This document shows positions 1 to 10,439 of a stretch of DNA of 31,927 nucleotides, piece by piece. Numbering within the stretch: position 1 is the first letter of the stretch; each line of letters opens with the position of its first letter. The notes beneath the pieces were generated by a model that was not told the DNA's origin, did not search any database, and saw nothing but the letters and a program-made list of their open reading frames with translations. The DNA is from Cudoniella acicularis (taxonomy: Eukaryota > Ascomycota > Leotiomycetes > Helotiales > Helotiaceae), in the NCBI GenBank assembly GCA_013054445.1, contig JAAMPI010000569.1:1-31927 (forward strand), written 5' to 3'. A program made the translations under genes and the position numbers.

Positions 1-331
1 TATCTTAAAATAGAAATTAAAAAGGGGTATTTTTTGAAATTTCTTTTTTGATATATTTAATAAAATAAAATAATTATATTTTATTATTATTGTTATTTGT
101 TATATAGTAGTATATATACTAGTTATAAGGTCGCAGAAGCTACTTCGGAAGTACTTCGCGTGCTATTTATAAGATAAGTTTTATTTAGTACACTAAGGGC
201 GGCGCGGTATCTATCGAGCACAATCTTGAACCAAGTGAAATTTGTTTCTATAGGATATTCCACCCTATACCACTTCATGGACCTATTGAACAATAATTGC
301 CGCTGTGTTTCGGAATCAAAAGCCTCTCGCT
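1..331. other. AT-rich stretch, no gene
   Basis: The first 120 bases are almost pure A and T with short TTATT and TATA runs. No coding signal is seen. From about 123 to 331 an open minus-strand frame exists just beyond the HET-domain relic and could be its decayed C-terminus, but I cannot match it to the family. Confidence 0.5.
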
Positions 332-1762
332 TCACTTCCAAGAATATCGTGGAACCCAAGAAAGGAAGCGGCATTGTCTATACTGTTGGAGGGGCCCGGA
401 TGTCTTGGGAAAGAAACCTAAGCTCGTTGCCGTGATTTCAACTGTTATATTTAGCGCATCTGCGAGGCCGTAACATTCTTCCAACGTAGTGTCAAAATTC
501 GAAGACTCCAGAATATTAAAAAAAACAATGTCTGCAGCATAACACCATAGTTGACGTAGACGGCTTTTGTGTTGTTTATAAGCCCTAGCAAGCCGTAGAC
601 TTTGTCGTGCGGTAGTGTGCACAATTGCCTTCCGAAGTACAGAGTCAATCGAAGCAGCGCATACTGTTGAGGAAGCGATTTCAGGCCACGTGCTCAGGGG
701 GTTGGATGCTTCCAGAAAGTGGCAATGATAGCCATTTCTAATATGGCCTCTAGAACCTTCGGAAGCATAGATCATATATGCCGAGGCATAAGCATTCACT
801 ATATAATGGCTGGGCAATGATGCATAGGATCCTCGGTAGCATGTGCTGGCCGGAGGCCTATAAATAAGGGGCATGGCTCCTGCTAAAAGCTATTCGGTAG
901 ACTAAGCAATATATCATATTCGTTCTATATCACTCTCCTTGGTTCAAGATATACGTATCGACTTTATAGATCGGTGATCTCTGAAAAGCAAACATATTTT
1001 AATAAAAGGGCGAAAATATGTATATTAGAAGGCGAAATCGCGGTCATAGTACCACAGATCTACAGATTCGAGGAGGTTCAAGAGGTCGGTGCTATGCTGG
1101 CCACATAGTACCCGTATGTTCCTTGCCAAAATTATTTCCTGCACTATTCACATCCGCTGCCAGTAAGCTCGTTTGCACAGCGATGTCAGAGCTTCAAACC
1201 TCTCTTCAGTTTTGAAGAGGTCGTCCAATCCGGAGGGGCCAAAGCGCTCAACGTACGCTTCGGAATTAGAACCCAGTTGCTCTAATATCGTGAATACATC
1301 ACGGCCACAGCTGTGGCGAGATGGCCCTAGCCACCCCATCACCTCCGAAACTTCCCTATACACCTCCCTCATTTGCTGAACCTGAAATTCGCGGTCCACG
1401 ATACTATTCTGATAGATGCAAATGACGTCGACCCAGAACCACTCGAAGTCAGTGACGCTAGCATGATGATCATATAGACTTTCCAGGGCCAGAAAGAGGT
1501 TCTCTCTGATAACGAGGATCTAATCATTGATTATAATCGTTTTTCTAGGCTCTGATTGTCCCTATTCATAGGAAAGAGCACGATAGCTGAAGTCTTTAGA
1601 GCTAATTGGCACGTTGCTACGCAACTCAAGTCTCAGATTGCCGTCCTTTGATTTCGATAAGAGTCGAACGAATCGAAAACTGCCTCTCGACAGACTTCCA
1701 GATGGGTACTGGAAAGCGGAGGCTGTAGAGACCTTACTGAGGCTGGATGGTGCTTGAGACAT
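332..1762 (-). pseudogene. HET-domain (heterokaryon incompatibility) gene, broken
   Basis: This is the relic of a HET-domain protein, a fungal non-self-recognition family whose members trigger programmed cell death after fusion of unlike strains. Reading the minus strand from 1762, the N-terminus gives FRFVRLL, then YRALSYE followed by a stop where the family has the Trp of SYxWG. Next come WVDVICIYQ (family ICINQ), QMREVYREVSEVMGWLGPS, and CKRAYWQRM followed by a stop where Trp is expected before the IVQE stretch. Further on are DKVYGLLGL and, in another frame, ECYGLADALNI and FLSWVPRYS. Visible damage: TAG at 1562-1564, TAG at 1520-1522, TGA at 1148-1150, and at least one frameshift near 520-550 between the DKVYGLLGL and ECYGLADAL segments. 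The stops at SYxWG and YWQRMW fit TGG changed to TAG or TGA, the RIP-type transition. An active copy would be 600 aa or more, so the C-terminus is probably missing too. Confidence 0.85.
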
Positions 1763-2629
1763 TGTTAGAAGCCGTTACAACCACTTCAAGAGTATAACGA
1801 TCCTAACGGACTAGATCTGTGTGTTTTAGTGAGCGGGTAGGGGTCTTCGAAGTTCATTCAGGAGGCGCAAGATACTACCTTGCTATCTTCCCTGATCAAT
1901 GTAACGTCCAAATTTAGATACCTAGCTAGCTTAGGTGCTAAGCCGGATTAGGTCGGCCAACCATGTGATAAAATTCATCCCTCCACTTGTGTTGGTTTTA
2001 GAGGTGCCTCAAGGCCGTAGGCCACAGTTAGAGCCTACGAGGCGCTGTAGCCGGGCACAAGGAGGCCTACAGGGCGCCCAAGGCCTAGGCTACAGCATGT
2101 GAAAGACGCCCTTTCATAGGCGCGGCACCAATATATACAGGCCATATACTATTATAGAATAGCTAGCTTATTTAACCAAATTATCAGTTCTATACTATAC
2201 CTTATTACTTTGTTACTACCTGAGGCTATTATTACGTTAGCCTAGAATAATCATAAGGCTAAATGATTAGTCACGTGTGACACAACTTAAGTGATATAGT
2301 TTTAGAGCACATGTTCTAATTATAAATATAAATCATATAACCTTGTGCTAGGGCTATATATCCTTATAGGTGTGTAATATAAGCCACTTTAATTGAAAGG
2401 GATTAAAAATGAACTTCTAAAGGAATCCTTAAACATTCTTTCTAATTTTAGCTAGTGACAGCAGTTATAGCCGAGGAGTCGAAACAGGTCACCTGGCACA
2501 CTATTCTAGGCCTTTCTCACCGTTGCACACCAGCTTTCCACCTTCCCTCACCCTTACTCACCCAATATTGCCGATAAAGCAGCCCTGCTCACCTTTCCAA
2601 ACAAAACCAGATTTCATGCAGGTGAGGAT
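1763..2629. other. Intergenic, no gene; possible LTR remnant inside
   Basis: No open frame of note on either strand. The segment separates two broken minus-strand genes. Its middle (about 1900-2278) has features of a decayed long terminal repeat and is listed separately; the remainder shows nothing I can name. Confidence 0.5.
1900..2278. repeat. Possible solo LTR remnant
   Basis: The segment opens with TGTAACGTCC, a common type of start for fungal retrotransposon LTRs. It has a GC-rich first half with many GGCC/GCCT blocks, then a TATA-like AATATATACAGG near 2130, then an AT-rich second half, and it can be closed at a CA after CACGTGTGA. This resembles a promoter-bearing LTR. No clear 5-bp target duplication is visible at the ends I can define, and no internal gag or pol sequence is adjacent. 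The element class is not established. Confidence 0.25.
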
Positions 2630-3540
2630 TCAGGTTAAACAACCAGCTGTTATTTCCTCCACATCATCACTATCAGAAGAATAATGACCCTCAGAATCAT
2701 CATCATTATCATCAACTACTTCAACATTAGCAACCTCAATAAAAATTACGCATACCCGAGACTCATAAGAAAGTTTTGCGAACCCAGCAAGAATCGCGTC
2801 TTCAGATCCCTTCTCCTCGCATTTCTTCTTCTAAAATTCCTGCCAGTGGAATAAAATTTGCCGCTAAATAAGCCAGAACTCTTTAACCTCATTATCAGCG
2901 GCGGGCTCGATAATCCTGTCTACTCCAGCAACACCTACGGTGAAGCCCCCTTCGAGGTAGGTCCCTTGTTGTGTTAGTTCCCTGCTGCATCAAGAACAGT
3001 AATAACATAAAGTGTAAACCTACGAAAGAAGTCCTTCTCAAGGACAGCTCGCAGCTCCCCATCGACCATCTTCCCCTTACGGAATAAGAGAAGATTAACA
3101 AATAGCGCCCGCTTCAGCGAGACACAGACATCTGCGACGACTTTCATAGCAAGTTCGATTTCACCCTTAGATATAGGAACGGCGTGGAGAAAATTGCACT
3201 CTCGCATGTGAGCTACAGGCAGCCATAGCTTTCCCCCTTCCTTAGCAAGCTCCGGGATGGATTGTTTCACTTTTGGGGCAATGATAGCGCTGAAGGGGAT
3301 TGTGTAAGAGTTTCCCTCATTGAGGTGCAGATCACCTATGGTGAGATATTCTGCTGTGAAGAATCGATGTTGTAGTTTCCCTGAATCCGGGACCTTGAAT
3401 AAACGAACTAAAGTCGCTGCGTGGTAGAATTCAGAGCTTGGGGTGTGCCAAGTGTCGATCATACATATGTGGATGTTGGTGTTGTTGCTTTCTGTGGGAA
3501 GGTGGCACGCTGCAATGCGAATAGTAGAGAGCTGGTCCAT
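2630..3540 (-). pseudogene. Unrecognised ORF, probably broken
   Basis: From an ATG at 3540 the minus strand is open for 188 codons (start MDQLSTIRIAACHLP) and ends at a stop near 2974. The apparent coding sequence then resumes in another frame (GTYLEGGFTVGVAGVDRI), continues through two in-frame TAG codons (after EFWLI and after FHWQEF), and ends in a Ser/Asp/Glu-rich acidic tail before a TGA at 2630-2632. A splice that restores frame near 2975-3015 would need an intron under about 40 nt without a good branch site, so a frameshift is more likely. The continuous composition on both sides suggests one ancestral protein of about 300 aa. I do not recognise the family. The alternative is an intact 188-aa gene with a chance downstream frame. 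Confidence 0.4.
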
Positions 3541-4182
3541 GAAATGAGATCGTCGTCATTGTCTTTCTTCCGCAGTAAGTGATTTGTCAACATTTTCTGG
3601 CCTGCTGATGTAGGTTTGCTGAAGAGGGTGGGGTCACTGTGTCCATGTCTTGATGCTCGTGATTGGAAACGAAATTTGGTATTGAGGACGGAGGAGTTGG
3701 AGCTATAAAATTAATATAAATACCGGGGAGTTTTCTTCCAGATATCTGAAAATAGTAGTGAGCATGTAATATGAGATAAATATGTACAGTTCACTATACC
3801 TTTGAACTCATTCTCTGTTGTTCGACGTGGCGAGTTCGGGTGAATCATATTTTGCGATGCCATGTTCAAAATGGGCTGAGATGTATATAGATAGATATTT
3901 CAATGGAATGCCAAAATTAAGTGCTCAAAAAGGTCTGTTAAGTATACATCTTTATTTTTTGTTTTCAAATGCGATACTGATGTTTCAATGGAGAATCTCG
4001 TGGAAACTTCTAGGTGGAAATTTGAAACAACACAATCAATTCGCAAGGCCTCTATCGGGGCTGTGGTGCTCGTGCTTAAAGGTCAGTGGACCGCTTCGGC
4101 GAGGGGGATGTTTGCCACCTTGTTATAGGGCAATACAGCTTATCCCCTCGACCGTTATCGCAGTATAACTAACTCACACAAA

Positions 4183-4322
4183 ACACTCTAAAATTATTAA
4201 ATGGCCACTAATAAGTGAAAAGTGCCAATAATTAGAGAGCCAATATAAGCGGATACGCTGGATTAGGTTAAATCCTCTTTCTTTCTTATAATGTATTACA
4301 TTAGTAGACATATTTAGAGTGT
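4183..4322. repeat. Inverted-repeat-bounded 140-bp segment, MITE candidate
   Basis: ACACTCTAAA at 4183-4192 is the exact reverse complement of TTTAGAGTGT at 4313-4322, enclosing a short AT-rich non-coding segment. This is the layout of a small non-autonomous DNA transposon, but the arms are only 10 bp, no unambiguous target duplication is visible, and no second copy exists in the window. Chance pairing in AT-rich DNA is possible. Confidence 0.25.
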
Positions 4323-6933
4323 AATAATACATTTTGGCACAATGCGCGCAATACGGTCGAGCAGATATAATTGAAAGTATTCTCGAGAAACAATTTAAGT
4401 ATTCTTTCTTAATTTTATGATATACTGATTCTTGTGTCTAATAACAGTGCTATCCAGTCTCAGGCGCATAAACAATCTTATCATCTACTATACAAGCTTT
4501 ACTCCACACAAAGATCTCGTCCGTAATATATTGACTATTCTTCAGTATATATTCCCTTAAATTTTTTCTACGCCCCCCATCCCCCCGGCACTATAGTTTC
4601 ACTCTACCTCGTACTCATTTACTAGGAATAGTCCTATTCATACCAGTAAGTAAGCCTTCAATATAATCCACAAGGGAAGCAAGGAAACGTATATAAAAAG
4701 GAGGGCAAATGGGTACACATACACCAAGGTACCCTGTGAACAAGTTATACCCGTTTCCCCCGATGCCTAATAATCGCCCAACATCCCGAATTAGCATCCA
4801 CACCAAGAAATCATGAAGAAAAGGGAAACAAGATCTGAGTCTGAAACTAACCGTCTCACAGCAAAACGGCTGTTCACAAGTGAAGCTACCGCAGGTATTG
4901 ACAGTGCCTCCAGCTGTAGCTGCTCCAACTAACGAAATCAGCACCACCGGTCATAGATGTGCTAAGTTAAGAAAGATGAGAGGAAAGTGAGGGAGAAATA
5001 CTGCAGCTACCAGATCCTACCACCACCACCACCAAAGAGCTACTAGGAATACTAGACGAACTCGCACAGCACTTTGGTAAGGGGTAAAGATTATTGTCGC
5101 ATGTGAAAGGATTTGAGGGATTCTCTTCGATCGTTGCGGCTGATCTTTCCGAAAGCGAATTGACGGGCTGGATTTTGCAGTGAGGGGCAAGGTCAGGCTA
5201 GTATCATTAGTATGGGTTGGATTGCTAGAGGGTTTGTGTCGATAGGAAAGTTGAGAAGGGGAAGTGATTTAGGAAGATGCGACGAGGCAAAAGACAGGCG
5301 ATACTTATGGGAGAGCAATAGAGTTTGTGCCAGCAGCGAAGCAAAGTATAGCGACGAGAGTGGACGTAGAGACTTGCATTTTATAGTGCGCAGTTACCAT
5401 TAATGATTTCAGGGTTCGGGAAGGAACGTAGGAAGGGACATGGTGGCTATGTTCTTTCCTTAGAAGATACACACTGAGACAATGCAGGATAATGGTTGGG
5501 ATTCGAGCAACGTGGTCGCGGGACGCTTTTGAGAGGTGCTGCTATCAGTGATGAATTTCTTTTCAAGAGGTACAGGCTGTAAGACAGGTGAGAATAATGG
5601 CACGATTTCATGGTTTAATAAAGTATGTTTGAGATTCATCGATTAGCTTGATCGTGTGGCACTTTTCAAAAACACTGCCTAGCAGGAAAGAAGGATTACT
5701 GCGTAGAGGTCGTACAATTACAAAACTGATGTACGAATACCCGAATTGAATAATATTTGGACATGGAGAAGTTCGTGGCTAGGACGATTCACTAGAATCC
5801 CATCTAAACCCCGTCACCACCCCGCATACTTTGCTTTTTTACCATCGCTAAGAGACCCCCAACCCGAGCGGTGAACACTAAATAAGACGAGTGTAAAACA
5901 GGTGTTGAGGATACTCGCCTACCCTTACCCTCTTCTGCAACATGTCCTAGACAGATGAACGGCGCACGTTGCACCTGGTTTGTTCTTCATTACTGGGCGT
6001 CGCGCATTCTACCTGATATTTATCTTGATTTCAAAAACAATGAATGAAGAAGGAAAGGATCGAGAAACACTCAGGTGAAGCTGCGAGCGTGAACGAGAGT
6101 TACGCATGAATGGTTGTCGATCGTTATCTTCTCGGTTCGCTACCCAACAACTCGTCCGGCGGATGTGTTGTCTCACGGTGGTTCAGCCCCATCGGAAGTC
6201 CCGACCAATCCACTAAGTAAAGTTTCTCGGAGGCTTCGAACTCTTGCCCCACGATATCTCCTTTTTTTTAAAAGCTGAGTCGAGTCTCGGCGTTAGATAC
6301 GAGTGAGGAACCACTAGTCCAAACTCGCATGGCTCTGCTTACATCTCTCTCTATTTCTCTCTAACCTAAAGAAAATTGAGAAAATCGCGAAATTCCCAAA
6401 AAGTATCCCATTCACAAGAAAAAGCGAATTTGCACCTGCGCCCAATGCAAGGGAAATTTTGCGAGATGGTATACGGATGATACACAGGAAAGAAAAGGGC
6501 ACCCAGCGGCGAAAAAGCAACACCAAAAGATGTCAATACCACTCCGCTAGGCTAGAGGATGGAAATTGCAAGGAAGTGTTTCCTCCGAATTAACACGAGA
6601 AAATCCAACCAAGCAAACAGCACAAATTATTGAAACCAGGCGCATCATAGACATCAGAATATGCATTTGGATAGGAGAAGGCGCAAAATTTCGCCATCGA
6701 GAGGATGATTAGCGCAGTGCATTATGGATCTGAGTAAGCAAATCTCAGCGTGTGTTTCTTTTCCCTAGGCGATAAAGGTCACATGAGTAGATACACATGC
6801 ACTCATCTGAACATTAACTTACTGGAGCATGAAGATGCACTTGCCGGAAAACATCTCCATAATTAGAAAGGGCCCGAAAGGACGAGAACGGATGGATGTA
6901 GAGCATGAATGATGTACGATGAGATCCCAGACA

Positions 6934-6965
6934 TATGCGAGTATGCGAGTATGCATGTATGCGCT
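6934..6965. repeat. 8-bp microsatellite
   Basis: Four tandem copies of an 8-base unit: TATGCGAG twice exactly, then TATGCATG and TATGCGCT. Non-coding context; no function suggested. Confidence 0.7.
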
Positions 6966-7429
6966 GTACTGTACATGCACGTGCTAAGTGTAAAGATGCA
7001 GGAGACAGAAAGCATATAATGATTCGCATCTACTATCGTCACAACACGAAAAGAAGAAAAGAAAAAAAAAAGGTATTAACCAAAAGAGGCAAAACATTCA
7101 TCCGCCATGCGCGCCAAAAAGCCAATGCGAATACGAGTTTATATCGTAAGGAGATAAAACAAACAAAACAAACTCCAGACGCAAGACTCAGTTCCCTCCG
7201 CCATGAGCACCAAAATCCCAAGAATGCAATGCAAACACGAGCTTATATAAAAAATATAATCAAATAGAAAAAAGCAAGTTAGTTTTCCCCCTCTCGTCCC
7301 ACCTTCTCCCAAAACCGCTTCAAGCCAAGAACCTTCGCCCTTGTAGGATCCTCCCTCCTCCTCTCTTCCGAATTTCCACCCCATTTCTGCGCACTACTCC
7401 CACCACCAGCGGTATTCCTCTCCCTCGCA

Positions 7430-7696
7430 AACCTCCTCACCAACCTCCTCGACATCGGCACCGTGTGGAGCCCCATCGCCGGCTCCAAGAACGAGCTGTA
7501 CATCGGCAAGAACCGCACGACTGGCGCGGAGAAATGGGTTGCTTCGCGCGCTGATCTCGTGTTTGGCTCTCACGCCGAGCTCAGGGCCATTTCTGAAGTT
7601 TATGCCGAGGCTGGTGGACAAGACCAGTTGGTTAGCAACTTTGTCGCTGCCTGGGTTAAGGTCATGGATTTGGATCGGTTTGATGTTAAGAAATAG
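7430..7696 (+). pseudogene. Catalase-peroxidase (KatG) C-terminal fragment
   Basis: The plus strand reads [18 protein letters not shown], then [20 protein letters not shown] and [17 protein letters not shown], ending in TAG at 7694-7696. This is the extreme C-terminus of bifunctional catalase-peroxidase (KatG), a heme enzyme of about 740 aa that destroys hydrogen peroxide. Only about the last 85-90 codons are present. They belong to the C-terminal domain, which carries no heme ligand. The segment matching LTN-DFF-VNLLDM has lost several residues at its left edge. No ATG is in frame, the upstream C-rich sequence does not look like KatG, and no heme-binding half lies in the window. The fragment has no in-frame stop and keeps good codon usage, so its origin (partial duplication or rearrangement) may be fairly recent. 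It cannot encode an active enzyme. Confidence 0.8.
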
Positions 7697-8707
7697 GGGA
7701 GGTTATATTAATAATTGGGCACATAAGAGCTAGCTAGCAACTACTGTGTTGGATAATGTAATATAATGACCGATGGGGAGAGCTTACTATTCGGTCGTGC
7801 TACCAGATATGAGAGAATCCTCCTTTAGATAGCTAAAAGTTTTTAATTCTGGCGCTCGCTACCCCTATTCAGCATGAATATGTCACGTGGACATTAATGC
7901 TTATGCGAACTACCTGGCTTGGCTTGTGGATACAGGATACATACTATCAAGGATCTTATAGAGATTTCCTAATCAAGCTACTAAACTAATACAGTAATTA
8001 TTCACAAATACAGACGAAGATAATTAGAAAATTCATACCCCTATTAATACTTTTATCTGCATTCTATTCTACAGGTATCACAAAATCGAAGTCTATCTAT
8101 TCAAAAAAGGCTTACAGTTATAAATATCTCTTCCAGCATACTACCGTGCACTTTCTTATATCCGCGAGCTAATTAGTACTCGGACCAAATCAGAGGGAAG
8201 GCACTGAAAGAAAACCACATATTAAACAATCTACTATGCAATTCGCCAGGACTTTATTTATTTGCTTTACTAATATTGTTATCTCCCTTATACTCAGATC
8301 TTAGTAGTCAAAAATGCGGCGTTATCATTCCCCGAACATTACATACAGTACACTGAGTTAGTACTCTTTCCTTCTAAATACTCAGTACTTGTTGTAGATA
8401 GCCAGCCTTTTAAGTAAAAAATTACAAAATGTGAAGGCGATTTGATTCTTCTTTTGTGAAGCCCGAGATGTCTTATAATACGAAGTTTTAGTTTTCAATT
8501 AGGTTGAGGTTATGTCATGCATAGAATTTGGAGAACTGTAAGGGAAAAAGGAGATCGGGAAACCAGACCAGGGCAATGTGCTATAAAAAAAAACACATTC
8601 TCATAGCGCATGCGCACTCGCACTTGCACTATATATAGTCTGAACCTAAGCAGAGAGGACGTCAGAGACAGTACAATGACTAATAATAACACTGACCACT
8701 CTATATA
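7697..8707. other. AT-rich intergenic stretch, no gene
   Basis: Between the KatG fragment and the Tc1/mariner element. AT-rich with no frame worth reporting; ends at the TA (8706-8707) used as the transposon target. Confidence 0.6.
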
Positions 8708-8745
8708 AGAGTAGGGGCCATTATACTACGCCTACCTGAGCGAGA
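8708..8745 (+). repeat. Left terminal inverted repeat of the Tc1/mariner element
   Basis: Pairs with 9710-9747 over 38 bp with five mismatches, every one a transition (T/C or G/A). The outermost bases are AGAGTAGGGG here and AAAGTAGGGG at the other end. Confidence 0.9.
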
Positions 8746-8821
8746 CGCGTCGATTTTTCGATGCCTTCTTCTATAATTTATCGTAAAAGACTAGTCAACG
8801 CGCCGGCTATCATTTTCGTAG

Positions 8822-9571
8822 GTCAAAACCCAGCTAGGAGTCGAAGCTTCTGTTCGAACCATCTATCGAGAACTTCGCCGCGTAGGCTACCGCCGCTATA
8901 TTGTATACCCAAGACCCTATATATCACGTAAACAAGCCAAGAAGCGATTCGCTTTTGTATTATATCACCGGTGGTGGGGGATATCAGACTATGCTATACA
9001 TAGGGACGATGGCAAACCCGGAGGCGACTGGCGGAAGGTTATTTGATTAGACGAGGCTATATTTAAGGTTAGAAAGAGTAGAAGGATTTGGGTTATACGG
9101 AGGGTAGACGAAAAACGCTATACGAATTATATACGGTCGATTTATAGACCAGGGAGGTTTTTGGTCATGATTTGAGGGGCTATCGGCTAGGATTATAGGT
9201 CAGAATTAGTCTTCTTAGAAAAGCTTCTTGAGCGGAAAGGAATTCGCTCGAAAGCCTACCTTAAACAAGTTCTCGAACCTATGGTTTTCCCGTTGTTTGA
9301 AGAACTTAGGCTAGAGTATATCTTTATAGAAGATAGGTCAAAGGTCTATACGGGGAAGGCCTGCTTGCCCCGCCTATAACACGGCATTCGTGGCTTTTCC
9401 TGGCCACCTTCTTCACCAGATCTAAACCCGATTGAGAAGGTATGGCAATAAATGAAAGAAGAGCTAAAGAAATTGCCGTATATGCTGAAAAATAGGGAGG
9501 ATATGTATAGGGAGTTGTAGAAGCCTTAGGACCAGGCAGATCTACGTGACTTTTGGTATTATATCGAGTAA
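8822..9571 (+). pseudogene. Tc1/mariner transposase, multiple stops
   Basis: One frame can be followed from VKTQLGVEASVRTIYREL through the catalytic core to a TAA at 9569-9571. Core landmarks: WRKVI, stop, LDEAIF (first catalytic Asp, normally W-x-DE); YIFIEDRSKVYTGKA (second Asp, normally DGxxxHT); and SSPDLNPIEKVW (the classic Tc1 block with the catalytic Glu), 33 residues after the second Asp. Seven or so internal stops interrupt the frame. Several sit where Trp or Gln is expected, for example VI-stop-LDEA for W, and VWQ-stop-MKEEL for W. That is the TGG/CAG/CAA to stop pattern of RIP. Not functional. Confidence 0.88.
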
Positions 9572-9709
9572 TTGACTTGTAAAATTAGGGATATGATTAA
9601 AGTATGTAGATTAATTACTATTAATTGATTTATATCTTTAATTTAAAGTCAAAAGAGCTCTATTCTGATTTATTGTGATTTTTAGAAGTGAGGAGGTAAT
9701 ATTTGATGT

Positions 9710-9747
9710 TCTCGCTTAAGTGGGCGTAGTGTAATGGCCCCTACTTT
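9710..9747 (-). repeat. Right terminal inverted repeat of the Tc1/mariner element
   Basis: Reverse complement of the left repeat with five transition mismatches; followed directly by TA at 9748-9749. Confidence 0.9.
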
Positions 9748-10439
9748 TACAATCTTACCTTGTTCAATAAACAAGAGGACTTCGAAGATCACAACACTGA
9801 CTAGCTTGGCAGCTAGGAATACTTACTGTCTCAATCATTGGCTGTTATACCGCGAGATAAACTGCGAATAGCGTGACAAATACCTGAAGGGACTTTCGGA
9901 TATCTCGGATTTCTAACAAAGAACTCTTGTGTAGGTGGGGTGTGATGGTACTTGAGTTTCGATCACAAGTCGTTTTCTATGATAGTGACCGGTGGTTGTC
10001 AAGCAATTCCGGCCCGGCTATTCTGAGGCCATGGATAAAGTTTAAGCACTAAAGCCATCGATCGATGTTGTTGGAAGAGCGCCAAAGAACAATCGGGAAG
10101 GCACCGGAGAAGACTCATCACTAGAAGTTCCTGCATTTCGTTCATTCATAACAAAATTTTCTCACACAACTACAATATCACTCCAGAAAATTTGTCAAAT
10201 ACTCCATTATCTATCGTGACGTCGTCTAGTCATATGCTCATGCTCATGCTCATGAATCGGTCAAAATACAAGAGAGGAGAAAAACAACCATCAAGGCCAG
10301 TCCTCTCAATATCTTTCTGACCAAATCCCAATCCAGACGTCTTACATTATCAAAAGAAAGAAAAAAGCTCAGCAAGTATGCTACTTCAACAAGATTTTTA
10401 CCATCATGGTGTTATCTCCCATACTCGTTCAGCATATGA
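9748..10439. other. Intergenic, no gene
   Basis: Holds the probable 3' UTR and terminator of the minus-strand gene ending at 10440. A short ATGCTC triplicate lies at 10234-10251. Nothing else recognisable. Confidence 0.5.

Larger units (their letters stand above)
3541..7429. other. 3.9 kb without a supportable gene
   Basis: Only short overlapping frames on both strands, none with recognisable motifs, good codon usage or splice structure. One minus-strand frame at 4615-4947 is Cys-containing and faintly hydrophobin-like but has a non-ATG start with a stop just upstream. A small inverted-repeat candidate (4183-4322) and an 8-bp microsatellite (6934-6965) are listed separately. The right end (about 7270-7429) becomes C-rich and merges into the catalase-peroxidase fragment. 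Confidence 0.6.
8708..9747 (+). mobile_element. Tc1/mariner transposon, complete ends, inactive
   Basis: A DNA transposon of 1,040 bp. Terminal inverted repeats of about 38 bp (8708-8745 and 9710-9747) start GTAGGGGCCATTA three bases in from each end. They are flanked by TA (8706-8707 and 9748-9749), the target duplication expected for Tc1/mariner. The interior is a plus-strand transposase relic with several stops. At about 1.04 kb it is short for a Tc1 element, and the DNA-binding N-terminal region between the left repeat and 8822 is scarcely readable, so it is either internally deleted or heavily mutated there. The differences between the two repeats are all transitions, as RIP would produce. 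Confidence 0.9.

Noticed and set aside
2267..2279. TTAGTCACGTGTG shared with 27531-27543
   Set aside because: A 13-base match including a common CACGTG core; flanks do not align, so chance or a common protein site is as likely as a shared repeat.
3818..4168. 116-codon plus-strand frame
   Set aside because: No motif, mixed composition and no splice structure; expected by chance in this length of gene-free DNA.
4615..4947. Minus-strand frame with hydrophobic start and CGSFTCEQPFCC, hydrophobin-like
   Set aside because: It starts at GTG with an in-frame stop just upstream, the cysteine spacing fits neither hydrophobin class, and splicing the possible 118-nt intron gives a tail without cysteines.
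5461..5530. GGGATTCGAGC resembling a tRNA T-arm
   Set aside because: No acceptor stem, D-arm or anticodon arm can be folded around it. No tRNA or rRNA was found anywhere in the window.
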